A DNA stretch of 20,537 nucleotides from Elysia marginata (taxonomy: Eukaryota > Mollusca > Gastropoda > Plakobranchidae), in assembly GCA_019649035.1 (NCBI GenBank), contig BMAT01003661.1:302811-323347 (forward strand), given 5' to 3'. The notes beneath the pieces were generated by a model that was given only the letters and a program-made list of their open reading frames with translations, searched no databases and was not told the DNA's origin. Numbering within the stretch: the stretch's first letter is position 1; every line of letters starts with the position of its first letter. Shown one piece after another: positions 8,985 to 20,424 of this stretch. The position numbers and the translations under genes are program-made.

Positions 8985-11790
8985 TAGTTAAAGCTGACTG
9001 ATAGTTACTAAAATTGGCAACTGCTTAGTGTCAAAATTATTCTTTTTTTTTCTGTCGGATTTGTTGATTGCGTATCTCTCTGACTATTTCAAAGACCTCT
9101 CTGGCTCATCTAACTCTGAACTGATTGAGTCCTAAGAGCTGTTGCCTCTGACTCTGTCTAAATTTAAATCTAGATAACAAGCAAGAAACTAATGCTGTTC
9201 GGTACAAAGTGACTCTGGATAGTTAATCGCGTTTGCCTGAAGTTGCAATTCTACATGTTTACATATGTCATATAGAAGCAGAGTATTTTGTTGATTAAAT
9301 AGGTGCACTGTGGGCATGGTAGAAATTGTTTGACACAGTGGGACTCAATCAGCTAATGTCATGTCAGTGTTTGCTTTGCTGTCATTGTAAACATTATTCT
9401 GGGTGAAGTGAAAAGCTTTATGCAAGAAAAAAAAGCAACAACTAAAAAACCAGTATTGTTTGAAGTAGCATAGTCTATGAGTTCTTATGTTTTCTAATTT
9501 GTTCTATCAAACTTCTGCACACTTTTACACCTGTCTTTCTTTAAAATTTTTGAATTTTTATGGGTCCATCAGTGAACATTCCTCATCCTCGCTAGATCCA
9601 GGCTGTGTGAGCTCCAGCCATTTGTTGCTACTGGTATATCATGTTGAGGATCTTGCTGGGTTTCCGTTTTGCTGCTGTTGTTTTTCTCTGCTTGCATGCA
9701 ATATTGCTTTAAACAGTTTGCATTCTGTTCAAGTAAGGTTTTTTGAAATGTGATTGTTTCTTTTATTAGACAGCCACTGTTATGTGGTGAGGGGCGATGT
9801 TGACTCTTTTTTATTGAGTTGGTTAAAAATAATAGCAGAGAAATTTTGAATTGGCTTGAACAGCCATAGAACCTAAGGCCTTATTCATTTTTCAAAAATA
9901 AAAACTGATATTTGCTATCTTTAACTTTATCTAGGTTTAACTTTATTGCTTTTAATACTTTCACGGGGATGCAAAATTTTCAGGTTTCTTTTTTGTTTTG
10001 TTCTTCAGTGCCCACCCTAAAAAGGATACAACACAGGCAATTAACTTTATGAAGCTCTTCCAAATTTCGATAGTTTTTTTTTTCTGCTTTCATCCTTGCC
10101 TTTCATAATTAAAAGTTGTCTTGTAATGATCTATTATATTCCTCATATTTTAAGTGTGGTTGATAAGGCATAGAGAAAGTGCAAATTTAACTAAATTTAT
10201 GTAGACTCGAAGAATTTGTTGGCTGTGATATTCCTGTTAGAGTGCGCTACATGTATTACATTTCTTTGTATACTATAATTTATGGCTTCGTGGTAATTTG
10301 AATGTAAAAGTATTGTTGACAGATGTATCGTATATATAATTTACTGTTGGTTGCTTTAGTATCTAGACATTATAGACATTGCAATATATTTGTCTGAAGG
10401 TGCACACCAAACCAAACAAACAAAATGTGGTATAGTTGTGTTAAGCTCAGTACATTCCATTTTTACTCGCTTTTGTTTTTTTGTGTTTATATCACCTTTG
10501 ATTTTTTTTGCTGTTATTGTTATTCCAGTTTTCCACCTCAGTTCTTTAATATTGTGTGGTATTTTTTATATCATATCACAGCATCTTGTAATTTTTTTAA
10601 ACATTGCCTCCTGTTTGTGGATTTTTATATCACATTCCTGTCTTATTTGTTATTTACCTTAGTTATTACCTGAATGCCAGCAATGTTTGACTTTCTGTTC
10701 GAAGCAAACTCGCCCCAATTTGTAAAACACATACTTGATATTGCTGAAGTTTCAGTCGATATCTAAGGGACATAACCATTAACATCGACCCAGGTGGAAA
10801 ATGGAGTCATGTGCAAGTCTTTACATATCTTTGTCTCTATGAGACACACAAAAAGAGAATTAAGTGAAATGAAAATTGGCTGAAGCAATCTAATTTCAGT
10901 TGGCTGTTATTTCACTAGATGGTCTAAATACACTTGCTTCAATATTCATACCACATTGTTGTTATTATTGTATTCTTATGGTTGTACTGTGAAGGGTTAC
11001 TTACAATCTAAGCTACCTCAGAATCTTGACGCAAAGTGAGCTCGTGGTTGTGTTGTATCGAGACATTTGTGTGCAGGGAAATTGAGACCCAATTTAAACA
11101 CATACATGTTAATTGTTTAAATGATTCCACTTAGATTGACCAAAGAAAGAGCATCAGATGAAGGAAGACAATTTTTATTCATAATTTTGCTTTGTTTTGT
11201 TTCATCTCTTTAAAAATATCTCGAACAAATGTTAAGTTTGAATAACTTACTCTTTTTACTTTGAGTCTATAATAGTTTAAAATTTTGCAACTGGAAGCAA
11301 CAAAGTTATATCATATGATTTTTTTGAAAAAATTTTAAAGACCAAAATTGGTTCTTGTTCTTATTTCTTTTTTGGGCATCGCAAGCATGAATTAAACTCA
11401 GCAATTTATATCAAAACAACTTTTGTGTACAGGGTATTGCTGTGTCCAATTTGAAACACATTAAACTAAAATTTAAAACATCGCAGTTTTTTTCATTTAC
11501 TTTAAAATAAAGATTTTTTTAAAACAAGGATTATTTCTCAAAAAAATAAAAAGAAAACAAAAAAGTTGTTGAATCCATTTTGCAATTATTTTTTTTTTGC
11601 GTTAAATACTATAGACTTTTCATAGAAATCCCAGGAATATGGGATATGGGCTCCCTTTGTCTATAACATTTCAAGTTAATCACAAAAGTACTTACATATA
11701 TATGGTAACGAGGGTAATAATTCTCTTCACAAATTGTTTAATACCTGTTTCACGAGCTTGCTCCTTCAACATAATAATACATCACATGCA
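8985..11790 (+). other. Non-coding, T-rich; possible distal 3' UTR
   Basis: Many T runs, especially 10440-10640 and 11460-11600. The open frames here are Phe/Ser/Leu-rich translations of T-rich DNA without conserved motifs. I recognise no gene, RNA or repeat. It may belong to a very long USP 3' UTR or be intergenic. Confidence 0.55.
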
Positions 11791-11942
11791 CAGTGGAGTC
11801 TGCTTAAGATAAACTTTGGGTTAAGATAAACAATATTTTGGTCCCTTTTTTTTTCTGTATGTGGTACTGCTTGGTATAAATTTTAGATAATATAGACTTC
11901 TTTGTTGGGCCCACAGGGGTTTATCTTAAAAGGATTCCACTG
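11791..11942. mobile_element. MITE-like DNA element B (152 bp)
   Basis: The left end CAGTGGAGTCTGCTTAAGAT and the inverted right end CAGTGGAATCCTTTTAAGAT agree at 20 of the first 24 positions, continuing AAAC in both. Right flank TA (11943-11944), left flank CA, so a decayed TA duplication is likely. Non-coding, with the size and ends of a short pogo/mariner-derived MITE. Confidence 0.8.
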
Positions 11943-13916
11943 TATGTAGGCTAGATTGTTATGAAGAAAAAATTCACATGTTTATACTAGGCCTCAAGGT
12001 TTATTTAAGCTATTACATTTCCATCATGTTGAATATTGTGGGAAATATTTTAGTACCAGTATTAGCTATTTTTTAAGATGTCTGTACTAGTCTGCTTTTC
12101 TTCTTTCTGTTTCTGTTACTTCAAAAAGTAAAATCTTCTTTCCTAAACCACCATTCTATGTTTTTATGCGTCACTTTTGATATAGTTTAGTTTGGGTATG
12201 TTGAACCATTTTGGGACAAATTTTATCACCATGCATACCAAAGGATAAAATCAGTACCCCAAACATAGTTTGAATAAACTAAATATACTTATTATCCAGG
12301 TTTGAATTATATGGACTCCACTTTAGCTGTAACATTTCTCTTAACTGGGTTTAGTTTCAATGTCACATGTTTGATTGAATGTATATAGGCACATTAAGTA
12401 ATTTTGGAGCTGTGTGACATGGTATGCGCTACACCAATGTGAAAGATTTTTTTTAACAATTTCTGCTGGAGCTTTCAGAACTGGCCAATCGAAGAATGCA
12501 GATTTTCTTACACCCTTTTAAAAAAAATCACTGTACCTTTTTTTTTTAACAACGGTGTTGTCATTTTTTTTTATGATTATAAAAGTAGAATTGGAGTTTA
12601 CAAAACAGAAAAAAAATTTTTAATGGCATCTTGGTCAAGCTGGATCTGAAACTAGATTAGGTGCCGTCATATAATCCATTCTAACTTTTACATTCTATCA
12701 AAGGATGATTTATTTTGAAGGGAAAGGTTGATTGCTGGCTGCTGAAGAATGCCAGACTTTGCCGTTTAAAGGGTTTAAGTAACAAAAAAAAAAAAAACAA
12801 AAACAGTGAGGTGCCAATGGAGGATGATTTTCCAACCAAGAGTTTGATTTTTAACATTGCAAAAATACATGATGTAGGCCTTTATTTAGAAAAACAAAAT
12901 TGGGCTGCTAAATAGAGTTGACTTTAAGCAAGAGTTTCCCCTAAAAGTTTTGACTTTGAGTGGATTTCACTGTGCTTATACATGCTTGTAAATTTTTTAA
13001 AAAACTTACTTTTTGTCTCTGGCTAAAGGTCTGAAATCTGGCGGAATAAGTTGTCACTGGCGGGAAATAGATCATATGAAAAATTCAAATTACAAATAAA
13101 ATGGGAAAAGTATTTTTAAAATAAAACATAAAAAAAAATCTAAATTTGCACAAAGGCTGTTATTTGCTTGTCTTTTCAATTCGTCATTATACGGTTAAAG
13201 TCCAAGATCTTATCAGACGATTTTGTGATTACTGGTATTTCCAACTTGCTTTTACCTCCAGGGGCCTAGGAACAGTGTTTTAAGTTTAATAGTTTTCCAA
13301 AGTTGGACTTATTTGGAGTTGATAAAAGTGTATGTATAATTTTTTTCTTTATAATTAAGTACAAAGTTCCATCGAGGCAGGGCACTAAGCCATCTGTAAC
13401 TCTATTTTTCATTGTCTGTGATTGCCAGATATTCAAATGAAAAACAGCTCATAAGCTAACAAACAAAGCAAGGCAAATTTGGAAATATTCAGAACCTTTG
13501 GAAATCAGCTCTAGATACCCCCTAAAAGAACACGTCAAGAACATTATTTCACTCGACGTGTGATTTGATTACATGTATTTTATTGATCAAATCTATCCAT
13601 AAACTGTGTTGTTTTTTTTTACTGCTATAAATGTATCAACTATCTTATTTAATTTGAAAAAGAAAAAGAAATCTCCAGGTTTATTCCTTTCATTTAAAAA
13701 GTCAGTACTATAAACGTGTGACAGAATATTGTACAGTTGTCTTAAATAATGTGCCATGTATAAATTTTGGGTATGAATGGAATATTTCCACTTATAATTT
13801 TCTCATTTAAATACAAGTATATATATATATGTATATCAAATGTTATATATCTTAATTGTTATCATAATTCTTTCATTATTCTTTGTGAACCATAAAGCCT
13901 AATATCATACTTATCA
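11943..13916 (+). other. Non-coding, AT-rich; presumed UTR or intergenic
   Basis: No coding signal. It contains an imperfect hairpin (12179-12288) and a lone MITE-like right end: GGATTTCACTG at 12962-12972, whose reverse complement CAGTGAAATCCACTCAAAGTC resembles the ends of element C. Its left partner was not found. A frame at 12715-12915 lacks any recognisable domain and carries a poly-A-derived Lys/Asn run. Confidence 0.5.
12179..12288. repeat. Imperfect inverted repeat, arms about 45 bp
   Basis: The left arm (GATATAGTTTAG ... ATTTTATC, to 12227) pairs imperfectly with the right arm (GATAAAAT ... AAACTAAATAT, from 12244); the loop is 16 bp. Inner arms share ATTTTATC exactly and a TTGGG/CCCCAA block. 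It could be a decayed MITE or an RNA hairpin. Confidence 0.45.
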
Positions 13917-14002
13917 ATTAAAGATAAATAATTTTCAACCATTTAAGGTTTTGTTTTATTTTCTGGATGTCTTTGCTGTGTGTGTTTGTTTTTTTGTGTG
14001 TA
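13917..14002 (+). promoter_or_regulatory. Candidate distal poly(A) site, plus strand
   Basis: ATTAAA at 13917-13922, then about 50 bp later an unusually strong GT/T-rich downstream element, GCTGTGTGTGTTTGTTTTTT, continuing GTGTGTAG (about 13975-14002). This is the arrangement expected of a cleavage site around 13935-13960. AATAAA at about 14094 with a nearby GGGGTGGGGGT is a second option. Confidence 0.4.
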
Positions 14003-14665
14003 GTTTATTGTATCCTCATCTTTGCAAAGGGGCTTACGGCATTATTGTTTTAGAAATAGAGGAAAGCTTCTAACACATTGCTTATCAATAGGGAATAAAG
14101 AGATAGCTGGGGTGGGGGTAGTCTAATTTCAAGCTCAACAATTTGAAGGATGTTAAAGGTGATTTAAAAAAATTGTCTCCAAATGAGTCGTAAGTCATAA
14201 ATTTTGAGATATAGACTTCTAAAGTTCAGTGGGTGTTCAGAAGTACAAGTATTATTTTAGATATAGACGCTAAAATCACTTCTAAACAGTTTTAACACAT
14301 AATTCATAATCTAATTTCATTTTTTATGTGTTTCATTGAAATTGGTATGGCTGTTAAGGCCTCAACAACTTTATAGTAGACTCTAAACTTCAAAGTCATT
14401 TTCTCTCTTTTCTGAAATTTCACAAATCTTTCCCTGCAGACTTCGAACGGCTTTGACTTCAGGCAGAAACATAATAGAGCTTTTCTGTTTGTTGTGTTTT
14501 AAGTAAAGAAAATGAGCTTTGCTGTGATACCAGTATATGACTACATGTCATGTACCTCCTAATTTCAACTTAAGACTCAAAATTCATTTTGACTGGTTGC
14601 CAGACAATTAAGGAGGCTATAAATTAGTATAAAAATAGTTTCAGAAGCTTAGGCAATGTAAAAAC
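14003..14665. other. Non-coding, no recognised feature
   Basis: AT-rich spacer between the candidate distal poly(A) site and the transposon at 14672. ATATAGAC followed by CTAAA occurs twice near 14210 and 14262, too short to interpret. Nothing else seen. Confidence 0.5.
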
Positions 14666-14685
14666 TAAACTCAGAGGTGCCACTT

Positions 14686-14712
14686 TTCCGGCAATTGCCG
14701 GAATTCCGGCAA
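14686..14712. repeat. Two overlapping 18-bp palindromes at the transposon left end
   Basis: TTCCGGCAATTGCCGGAA (14686-14703) and TTGCCGGAATTCCGGCAA (14695-14712) are both perfect palindromes sharing 9 bp. Another TGCCGGAAA lies at about 14765. Likely subterminal binding sites or a cruciform-forming end; role inferred. Confidence 0.85.
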
Positions 14713-14721
14713 TGGTATGGG

Positions 14722-14990
14722 TTCCGTCAATATTCCGTCAAGGTTCAGGTAAACCTTGCTTGTCTGCCGGAAATTAGCAAAAATAATATTGACGGAAGAG
14801 AAAAATGGAAAGAAAAAACGGACGAAAAATTAGTCTTCATCCAGCAGTGGGAGTTAAGTCCCCTCTGTAACTGACGGAAAATGAGCCACTGAGCATGTGC
14901 AAACAAACAATAATATCCGGATTGCCTCACAGACCGTCTACATTGCTAATGCTAGTCATTTAAAGACTTAAAGCTCAGGGAATGACGGAA
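14722..14990. repeat. Five copies of TGACGGAA in the transposon
   Basis: Inverted copies (TTCCGTCA) at 14722-14729 and 14733-14740; direct copies at 14790-14797, 14872-14879 and 14983-14990. The first and third belong to a perfect 13-bp inverted repeat, TTCCGTCAATATT (14722-14734) and AATATTGACGGAA (14785-14797). Such short reiterated motifs near one end are typical transposase-binding sites. Confidence 0.8.
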
Positions 14991-15904
14991 TTTTACATCC
15001 ACATCAATTTTTAGGATGTTTTTAATAGAAAACCTTCACAATCAACGGATTTTTTATCTCCACATTTGATAGAATTTTTAGTTCTAGTTCTAATCTAGAT
15101 TATTAGATTTAGATCTAGAGCTAGATCTATCTTCTCATACCAATCCTTCAAAAATGGATTTTATGTTTGTTGAACAAAATGGACGTCAGGTTCTTAAAGA
15201 ACTTGACAAGAGTGTTCCAAGGCGAAAACTGAAGAAAATGACTATAATAGTGAATTTTCTTTGGATTACATCCGCATGCTGTCAGGGGCCGGTGTGGCAT
15301 GTTACATTTCATGATAGGAAAAAGGCAGTACTGGAAAGGCAAGAATTTCCACACAGTGGTGCAACCCTAGCTAAGACAAAACTTCATGGTAATTAATTTT
15401 TTATTTTTTTTTCTCGAAATAAAGTGTCCAGTGCAGTAAAATGCATTATTTTTTTTTTCATAATAAACAACACTGACGAAATGAAGAATAATGAGCCTCA
15501 TAGGAGTAGATCTAATTTGTAACTCAAATAAATAGTGACACCCCAGTGAGTAAATTCCACCTTGTTTGTGTTCTTAGAAACAAATTTGATAAAGATGGGT
15601 ATCATCCCCTTCATTTCGTCAGTCTTGCCAGGATTATCCTGAAATTTGTTCCATGTTAAGGCAAAAAACGACCAATAGAAAAACTTGAAGTTGGAAAGGC
15701 GTGTAGCGATGGATGGGGTCCAAAGAAAAGTTCAGGCAATTTTGTCTTGCCAAGGTGGCATCTCTGTAAACTAACCCTTATACCATAGAACTATTAGGAG
15801 ACTGTTATATATATTGATCTTGATCATTAACATTGATAGCAGGCACTAGATAAACCAACATTAATATTCAAACTAACACTAAAAATACATAAAACTTATC
15901 CATG

Positions 15905-15964
15905 AAAACACACAAGTAACAAAACAAAAACAGCCATATTATCTTACGAAGTGTCAGCTTTATT
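15905..15964 (-). promoter_or_regulatory. Candidate poly(A) site, minus strand
   Basis: The minus strand reads AATAAA (complement of 15959-15964), then about 30 bp of mixed sequence, then a strong T/G-rich element GGCTGTTTTTGTTTTGTTAC followed by TTGTGTGTTTTC. This is a textbook layout for cleavage around 15935-15945. It would end a gene transcribed leftward from the right part of the window or beyond. Confidence 0.5.
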
Positions 15965-17745
15965 CATTTCAGTAATTGGGAAAAAATTATGGATCTTAGA
16001 GTTTTCTTTCACTAGTTTGTGTCAGATTATTCAAATATGTTAGGTTAGTTATGCACGTGAATACAACAGCTGGTGTTTCATCACAAGGTTATCATTGACA
16101 AATGTTTTATCATAAACATATTCAAAATACAGGGTAATATAACAAGTATTGCTTATAAATGCCAGTTGCAATTCATACTTTCATCCAATATTTTTCAGAC
16201 TTTACCACTCACTTTACTGTAAGGGCAAGTAGCATTTTGAAACTTCATTTCAAAGCCAAGACGCCCCTCTTTCACCTGTCACTTCAACAGCGCCAACGAA
16301 AGGTTTTGCAGGGTTAACAGTGAATTAATGTGAATTTTTTTTAATATACAAAGAGCCACAATACATCACATTGAAATCTATGCATTCCCTTTTTACAGTG
16401 CTATGCCTATTGAATAAATCATTACAGTCAGCTTCTACAAAACTTTTGAGCAATCCAAATTCATTAAATAATGATTAAATATTTGAAAAGATAATGACCA
16501 TGACGACAATCATAATAAGGCACAGATTTATAGTACTGTCCTTCTGAAATACCTAAGAGACATCAAACTGGACTGACAGCTTAATTTGTGAACCAGATCT
16601 CGTAATTTTCTGCAGTGTTGAAAATTGAAATGGACGTTTTTTTTAAGGGATGACTTCTAAGAGTAACAAAATGACTATAAATACAGTGTAATCCACGTCA
16701 CATAATGACAGGTGCTTTATGGACATTTTCACACATCCATGCCATTTCAGATTAACGAATTTTTACTTGATATAACTACTTGTCTGCTTCAAAATTTCCT
16801 CTCATGTCAACTTTCTTCTGCTCTTCTACAATACATTTATGTGCTTATCAACATGAAAAGCGTTATCCGTGTGCATCACCCTAATTCCTCAAAGCACGGG
16901 TCCCTCCTAAGTCCACCCACCTATGCACAATGAATGAAGTTCAAATGTATGGTATTAATATCCCCTTGTTTTTTTGTTTTTTTTTAGTTTCTTTAACTTT
17001 GAATTTTATTTCTAATAAATTCTTATATATTTTCATCGTTATGACTTCCAAGGACATGTTAAGACGACCAATTTACACTGCACATGTTTTTGAGTTTGTT
17101 GCATCTGCATCCAATCATCTTTCCTTTCTTCCTGCACAGAAAGCTGCCACAAGCGCACTCAAAGAGTTTTTTCTATGAGGTACAGCAGATAATTCGAAAA
17201 TAGAAAAAAATTTATCCATATCTGGAAGGAAAAAAAAAGCTACATCAGATGCAGTGTCCATGCAAATTTATCACTAAATCAAAGTTTAATGAATATTTTG
17301 TTAAAGCCAATGGAAGATTAGAAGTTGTCAATACCAACTTCTGAAAACTCAAAACAAATGTCTTATAACAGTCTAAATAGTTCAGATGTGACAAATTTAA
17401 ACTTGAGAAAACACTTTTCAAGAGAAGGTTTATTCTTCTTTTTCTCTATAATTCATATGAAGAAAATTTCTTACGTCTTATCCAAAAAAAAAAATGTTTA
17501 TATTTCCATACAATTATTAGCATTTGGAAGCTCAGAAAAAATGCATTATTTAAAATATGGACATCTTTTGTGAAAATTATGAGATCTGACTCATTTGAAC
17601 TGGTTTTAAGACAAATGGTTGTTGCCGAGGGAAAACAACAGTATGAGCTGAAGTGCACCTTCCTGACCAGAAAATACATGCTAAATGCTGCTTACTACTT
17701 GCCAGAATAGTTTTTCTCATTGATTTAACTCTTGAAAGAACAATT
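15965..17745. other. Non-coding; plus strand tends to A-rich
   Basis: No coding gene recognised. Composition changes relative to 5-14 kb: the plus strand here is richer in A than T in many stretches, as if it were a 3' UTR on the minus strand. At 16693 a MITE-like start TACAGTGTAATCCACGTCAC has no partner that I found. Confidence 0.45.
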
Positions 17746-17747
17746 TA

Positions 17748-18184
17748 CAGTGGAAACTTCCAAAATCAAAGTCTTAATAGTTTGAAGTGAGGTATCTTTT
17801 CCCTTTCTGGCTTTGTTAGATTTAAACCCACAATTCAAAGTTCATAAAGTTAAGTTCTATGAATTCAAAGATTATATTGCCGCCTATAGAAAGTTTGTCT
17901 TCTAATCACTAGCAGTTGTACTTCTCCAAAGGATGCAAGTTTTATGACAAACAGGATTGCATAAAGTTGTCATCCCCAAACTCATACATAGTTCATGAGG
18001 TGTCTATGGCCTATGGGGAAAGTTTATTTGCATATGCAAAGGTCAAGTAGGAGACCAAGGTGACATAGAACTGAGAGGTGGCTTAGTAAATAAATCAGAT
18101 CCTCAAAGTTTTATTCGAATCTTCTTAATTCAAAGTTTTCTTTTATTCTCTACAGATTTGATTTGAATTAGGAAGTTTCCACTG
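17748..18184. mobile_element. MITE-like DNA element C (437 bp) with intact TA duplication
   Basis: The left end CAGTGGAAACTTCC equals the inverted right end exactly for 14 bases, followed by similar A-rich sequence containing TCAAA in both. TA flanks both sides (17746-17747 and 18185-18186). This is the best-preserved of the MITEs here. Pogo/Tc1-mariner type by ends and TA target; no transposase frame. Confidence 0.88.
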
Positions 18185-18186
18185 TA

Positions 18187-18818
18187 TGTACTGATCTTAA
18201 TTATGGAAAAAAATTACCCAAATTGTTATTTTCTCTCCAGCACTTTACTGCAAAAGTCATTGTACTGGTCTAATTCTACCATATCTTTTGTCTTATCTCT
18301 AAAATTTTAAAACTCATGAACAATCAAAAGAATCATATATCAAAGTCACGGATGTAGATGGTATCATTTCACCCATCAAACGTCAGCAGAGATAATTAAA
18401 TGTAAATTTGTCCTCAGAAGATCTTATTTCACCTCAATAACCTCAAATTCAGGTGGTTTTGAAGGCTACAAATTCTAAAATTGAAAAGAAAATGTAAACT
18501 TCTTTTCAGCTGGTTCTAAAAAATTCTCATTTTATAATGACAGTTTTCCAAAATATTATTTCTGAGCCAATCAATATAATAATGTCTTAGAAACAAACTA
18601 AATTGTTTACAGCCCCCACTACAAGGGTTTTTTTTAATCATGATTTTATAGACTAATATTTTAGGGTCAGGATCCATTTCAAAGATTGACAATGGCAACC
18701 TTACCAATTAGTCTAATTGAAAAAAAATATACAAAACTCTACATTCGCAGACATATTCTAGGCAGGGAAGCAAATTCAAAGATCAACCTGTGGTGACATA
18801 ACATAAGACAATTATACC
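18187..18818. other. Non-coding, AT-rich, no recognised feature
   Basis: No coding frame with family resemblance, no inverted-repeat ends and no tandem array seen. Possible minus-strand 3' UTR by context only. Confidence 0.45.
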
Positions 18819-18935
18819 CATGGTTCTAGTTATTTCTAATGTAACATGGTTCTATTTATTTCAAATGTAACATGGTTCTAGTTGTTAATTCAAATGTAAC
18901 ATGGTTCTAGTTATTTCAAACGTAACATGGTTCTT
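18819..18935 (+). repeat. Minisatellite, about 4.5 units of 26-29 bp
   Basis: CATGGTTCTAGTTATTTC-type units start at 18819, 18845, 18871, 18900 and 18926. Spacing is 26 bp except one 29-bp unit with a 3-bp insertion. Each unit ends near AATGTAA. No coding meaning. Confidence 0.9.
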
Positions 18936-20424
18936 GCAGCTAAATTTCTCCTCCTACTAATTGTAACGAGATGATTTGGGACTCCACAGAGATGAGGCAA
19001 TGAAAAATTATCTTCATGAATTAAATAATACTAATCTGAGATTCCATTTGCCCGTGGTATCAAAGCTTGGTAGGTACGGTATAGATTTTGTAAAAAGGAA
19101 GTCATATGCCACAGAAACATTGATATCAATGCCACAGTCCCCTTGAAACTCTGCCCGCAGAGAAAGGACTTGCCATATATGATGAAGCATACAAAAAATA
19201 TTACAGTATCATTTAAAATGTTTAAACACTTTAAAACAAGATTTTTGGAGTCTTGAAAGCATACTCAACACATTGCTTATTACCAAGACCTGGGCTTTCT
19301 GTACACAAGACAAATTTTTGTTGGTAAAATTACATATATACATGGGGTTATATATACACACCCGTCTACAAAGATATCTACAGTTCTTGCTGAGTCCAGT
19401 ACCTCTTTTACTCTGCAAACTTTCATCTTCCGACTCACACTTAAAGAGCCATTCATTCTAGAACCTGCGTTTAATCTACCATACAGCAACATTGGGTGCA
19501 GGTAGGAAGATGCTTAATATCATAGTACATTTGAAAACAAGAACAAAAACAAAAAAAAGCTTTCATTAAATCTTGACTGTAGACAAAAGGTAGCACCACT
19601 TAAATTTACAGATAAAATTTGACATATTCTTAAAGTTCTGCCAATATTACTTAAGCCTGACCAAAGCTAAAATAGAATAGGCTTGTTTTGATTTTAACTA
19701 TTTCATGCCGCATCTCTTTTTCAAAAAATTTTCTACAGTAGGACCATTTTTTATTCTCAAATTAGTCATATCAATTTTCTAATATATTGCCTTGCTACGA
19801 GTACACAACTAACTCAAGCTGAGTCAAGCTTGGGTTATTTTCTCCAGAAAGCCAAAATTCATGTAACATTGGTAGCACTATAAGGTATAGGACAATATAC
19901 CACATTTGAAATGACTTTACCTGAGCCCATTGACACACACACGTCCATTGTCTGCTATCTCATAACGCCAATCAAGCATAATACTTATATCATATAAATG
20001 AACATTTTAAACAACGCTTTTAAACTAATTCATTAGCTTAGTATTGCTTTCTATTACCTTCGAATTCTCATAATAAATAGGTTTTAAGATGCAAATTTCA
20101 AATTAAACATGGTTTTCACTGCTTTGTGATTTCATAGGGTTTTCATGGTCAATGGAATCACAATTGCTAAAAGCTTTGGAGAAATAATAAAATCTAAATT
20201 TTAGTATCTCCTCAGTTAATACCTTAAATTTGTGTTTAGTAATATGAGGAGTAAAAAGGCAATTTTGAATCAACAATTTGTGTCTTATTGCATCTTTGAA
20301 AGTCATCAAATATCAACTGAGCTCACAAGTACATTGAAATGCTGGGTTTTATAGGGGCAAAACATGGACTTGAATGTTGATATTATCTAGTTAGGCACAC
20401 TTTCCAAAATCACTACAAATAATA
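18936..20424. other. Non-coding or possibly minus-strand transcribed DNA
   Basis: Plus strand A-rich in several stretches, as expected for a minus-strand UTR. One segment (about 19364-19464) has a hydrophilic minus-strand frame behind an acceptor-like GCAG and is treated as a weak exon candidate in the findings. No other feature is supported. Confidence 0.4.

Larger units (their letters stand above)
14672..15766. mobile_element. hAT-like DNA transposon, non-autonomous (1095 bp)
   Basis: Left end CAGAGGTGCCAC; inverted right end CAGAGATGCCAC (11 of 12). Farther in, AATTGCCGGAA (14693-14703) matches the inverted right AATTGCCTGAA at nearly the same depth. Perfect 6-bp direct repeats TAAACT flank it (14666-14671 and 15767-15772). 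CAGAG termini are typical of hAT elements, which usually make 8-bp duplications, so the 6 bp is odd; another superfamily is possible. The left 300 bp hold overlapping palindromes and five TGACGGAA copies. The only open frame of note (15154-15396, 80 codons from ATG, then a splice-donor-like GGTAATT) matches no transposase I know. The element is therefore probably moved in trans. Confidence 0.75.

Noticed and set aside
9487..9753. 88-codon plus-strand frame with a Cys run
   Set aside because: T-rich composition and no domain. The Cys run comes from TGCTGCTGTTG-like repeats.
10390..10673. Phe/Ile-rich frames resembling membrane segments
   Set aside because: They are translations of T-rich DNA in two overlapping frames, with no conserved motif; hydrophobicity here is a composition effect.
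16693..16720. TACAGTGTAATCCACGTCAC as another MITE left end
   Set aside because: No inverted partner was found downstream, so it was not called as an element.
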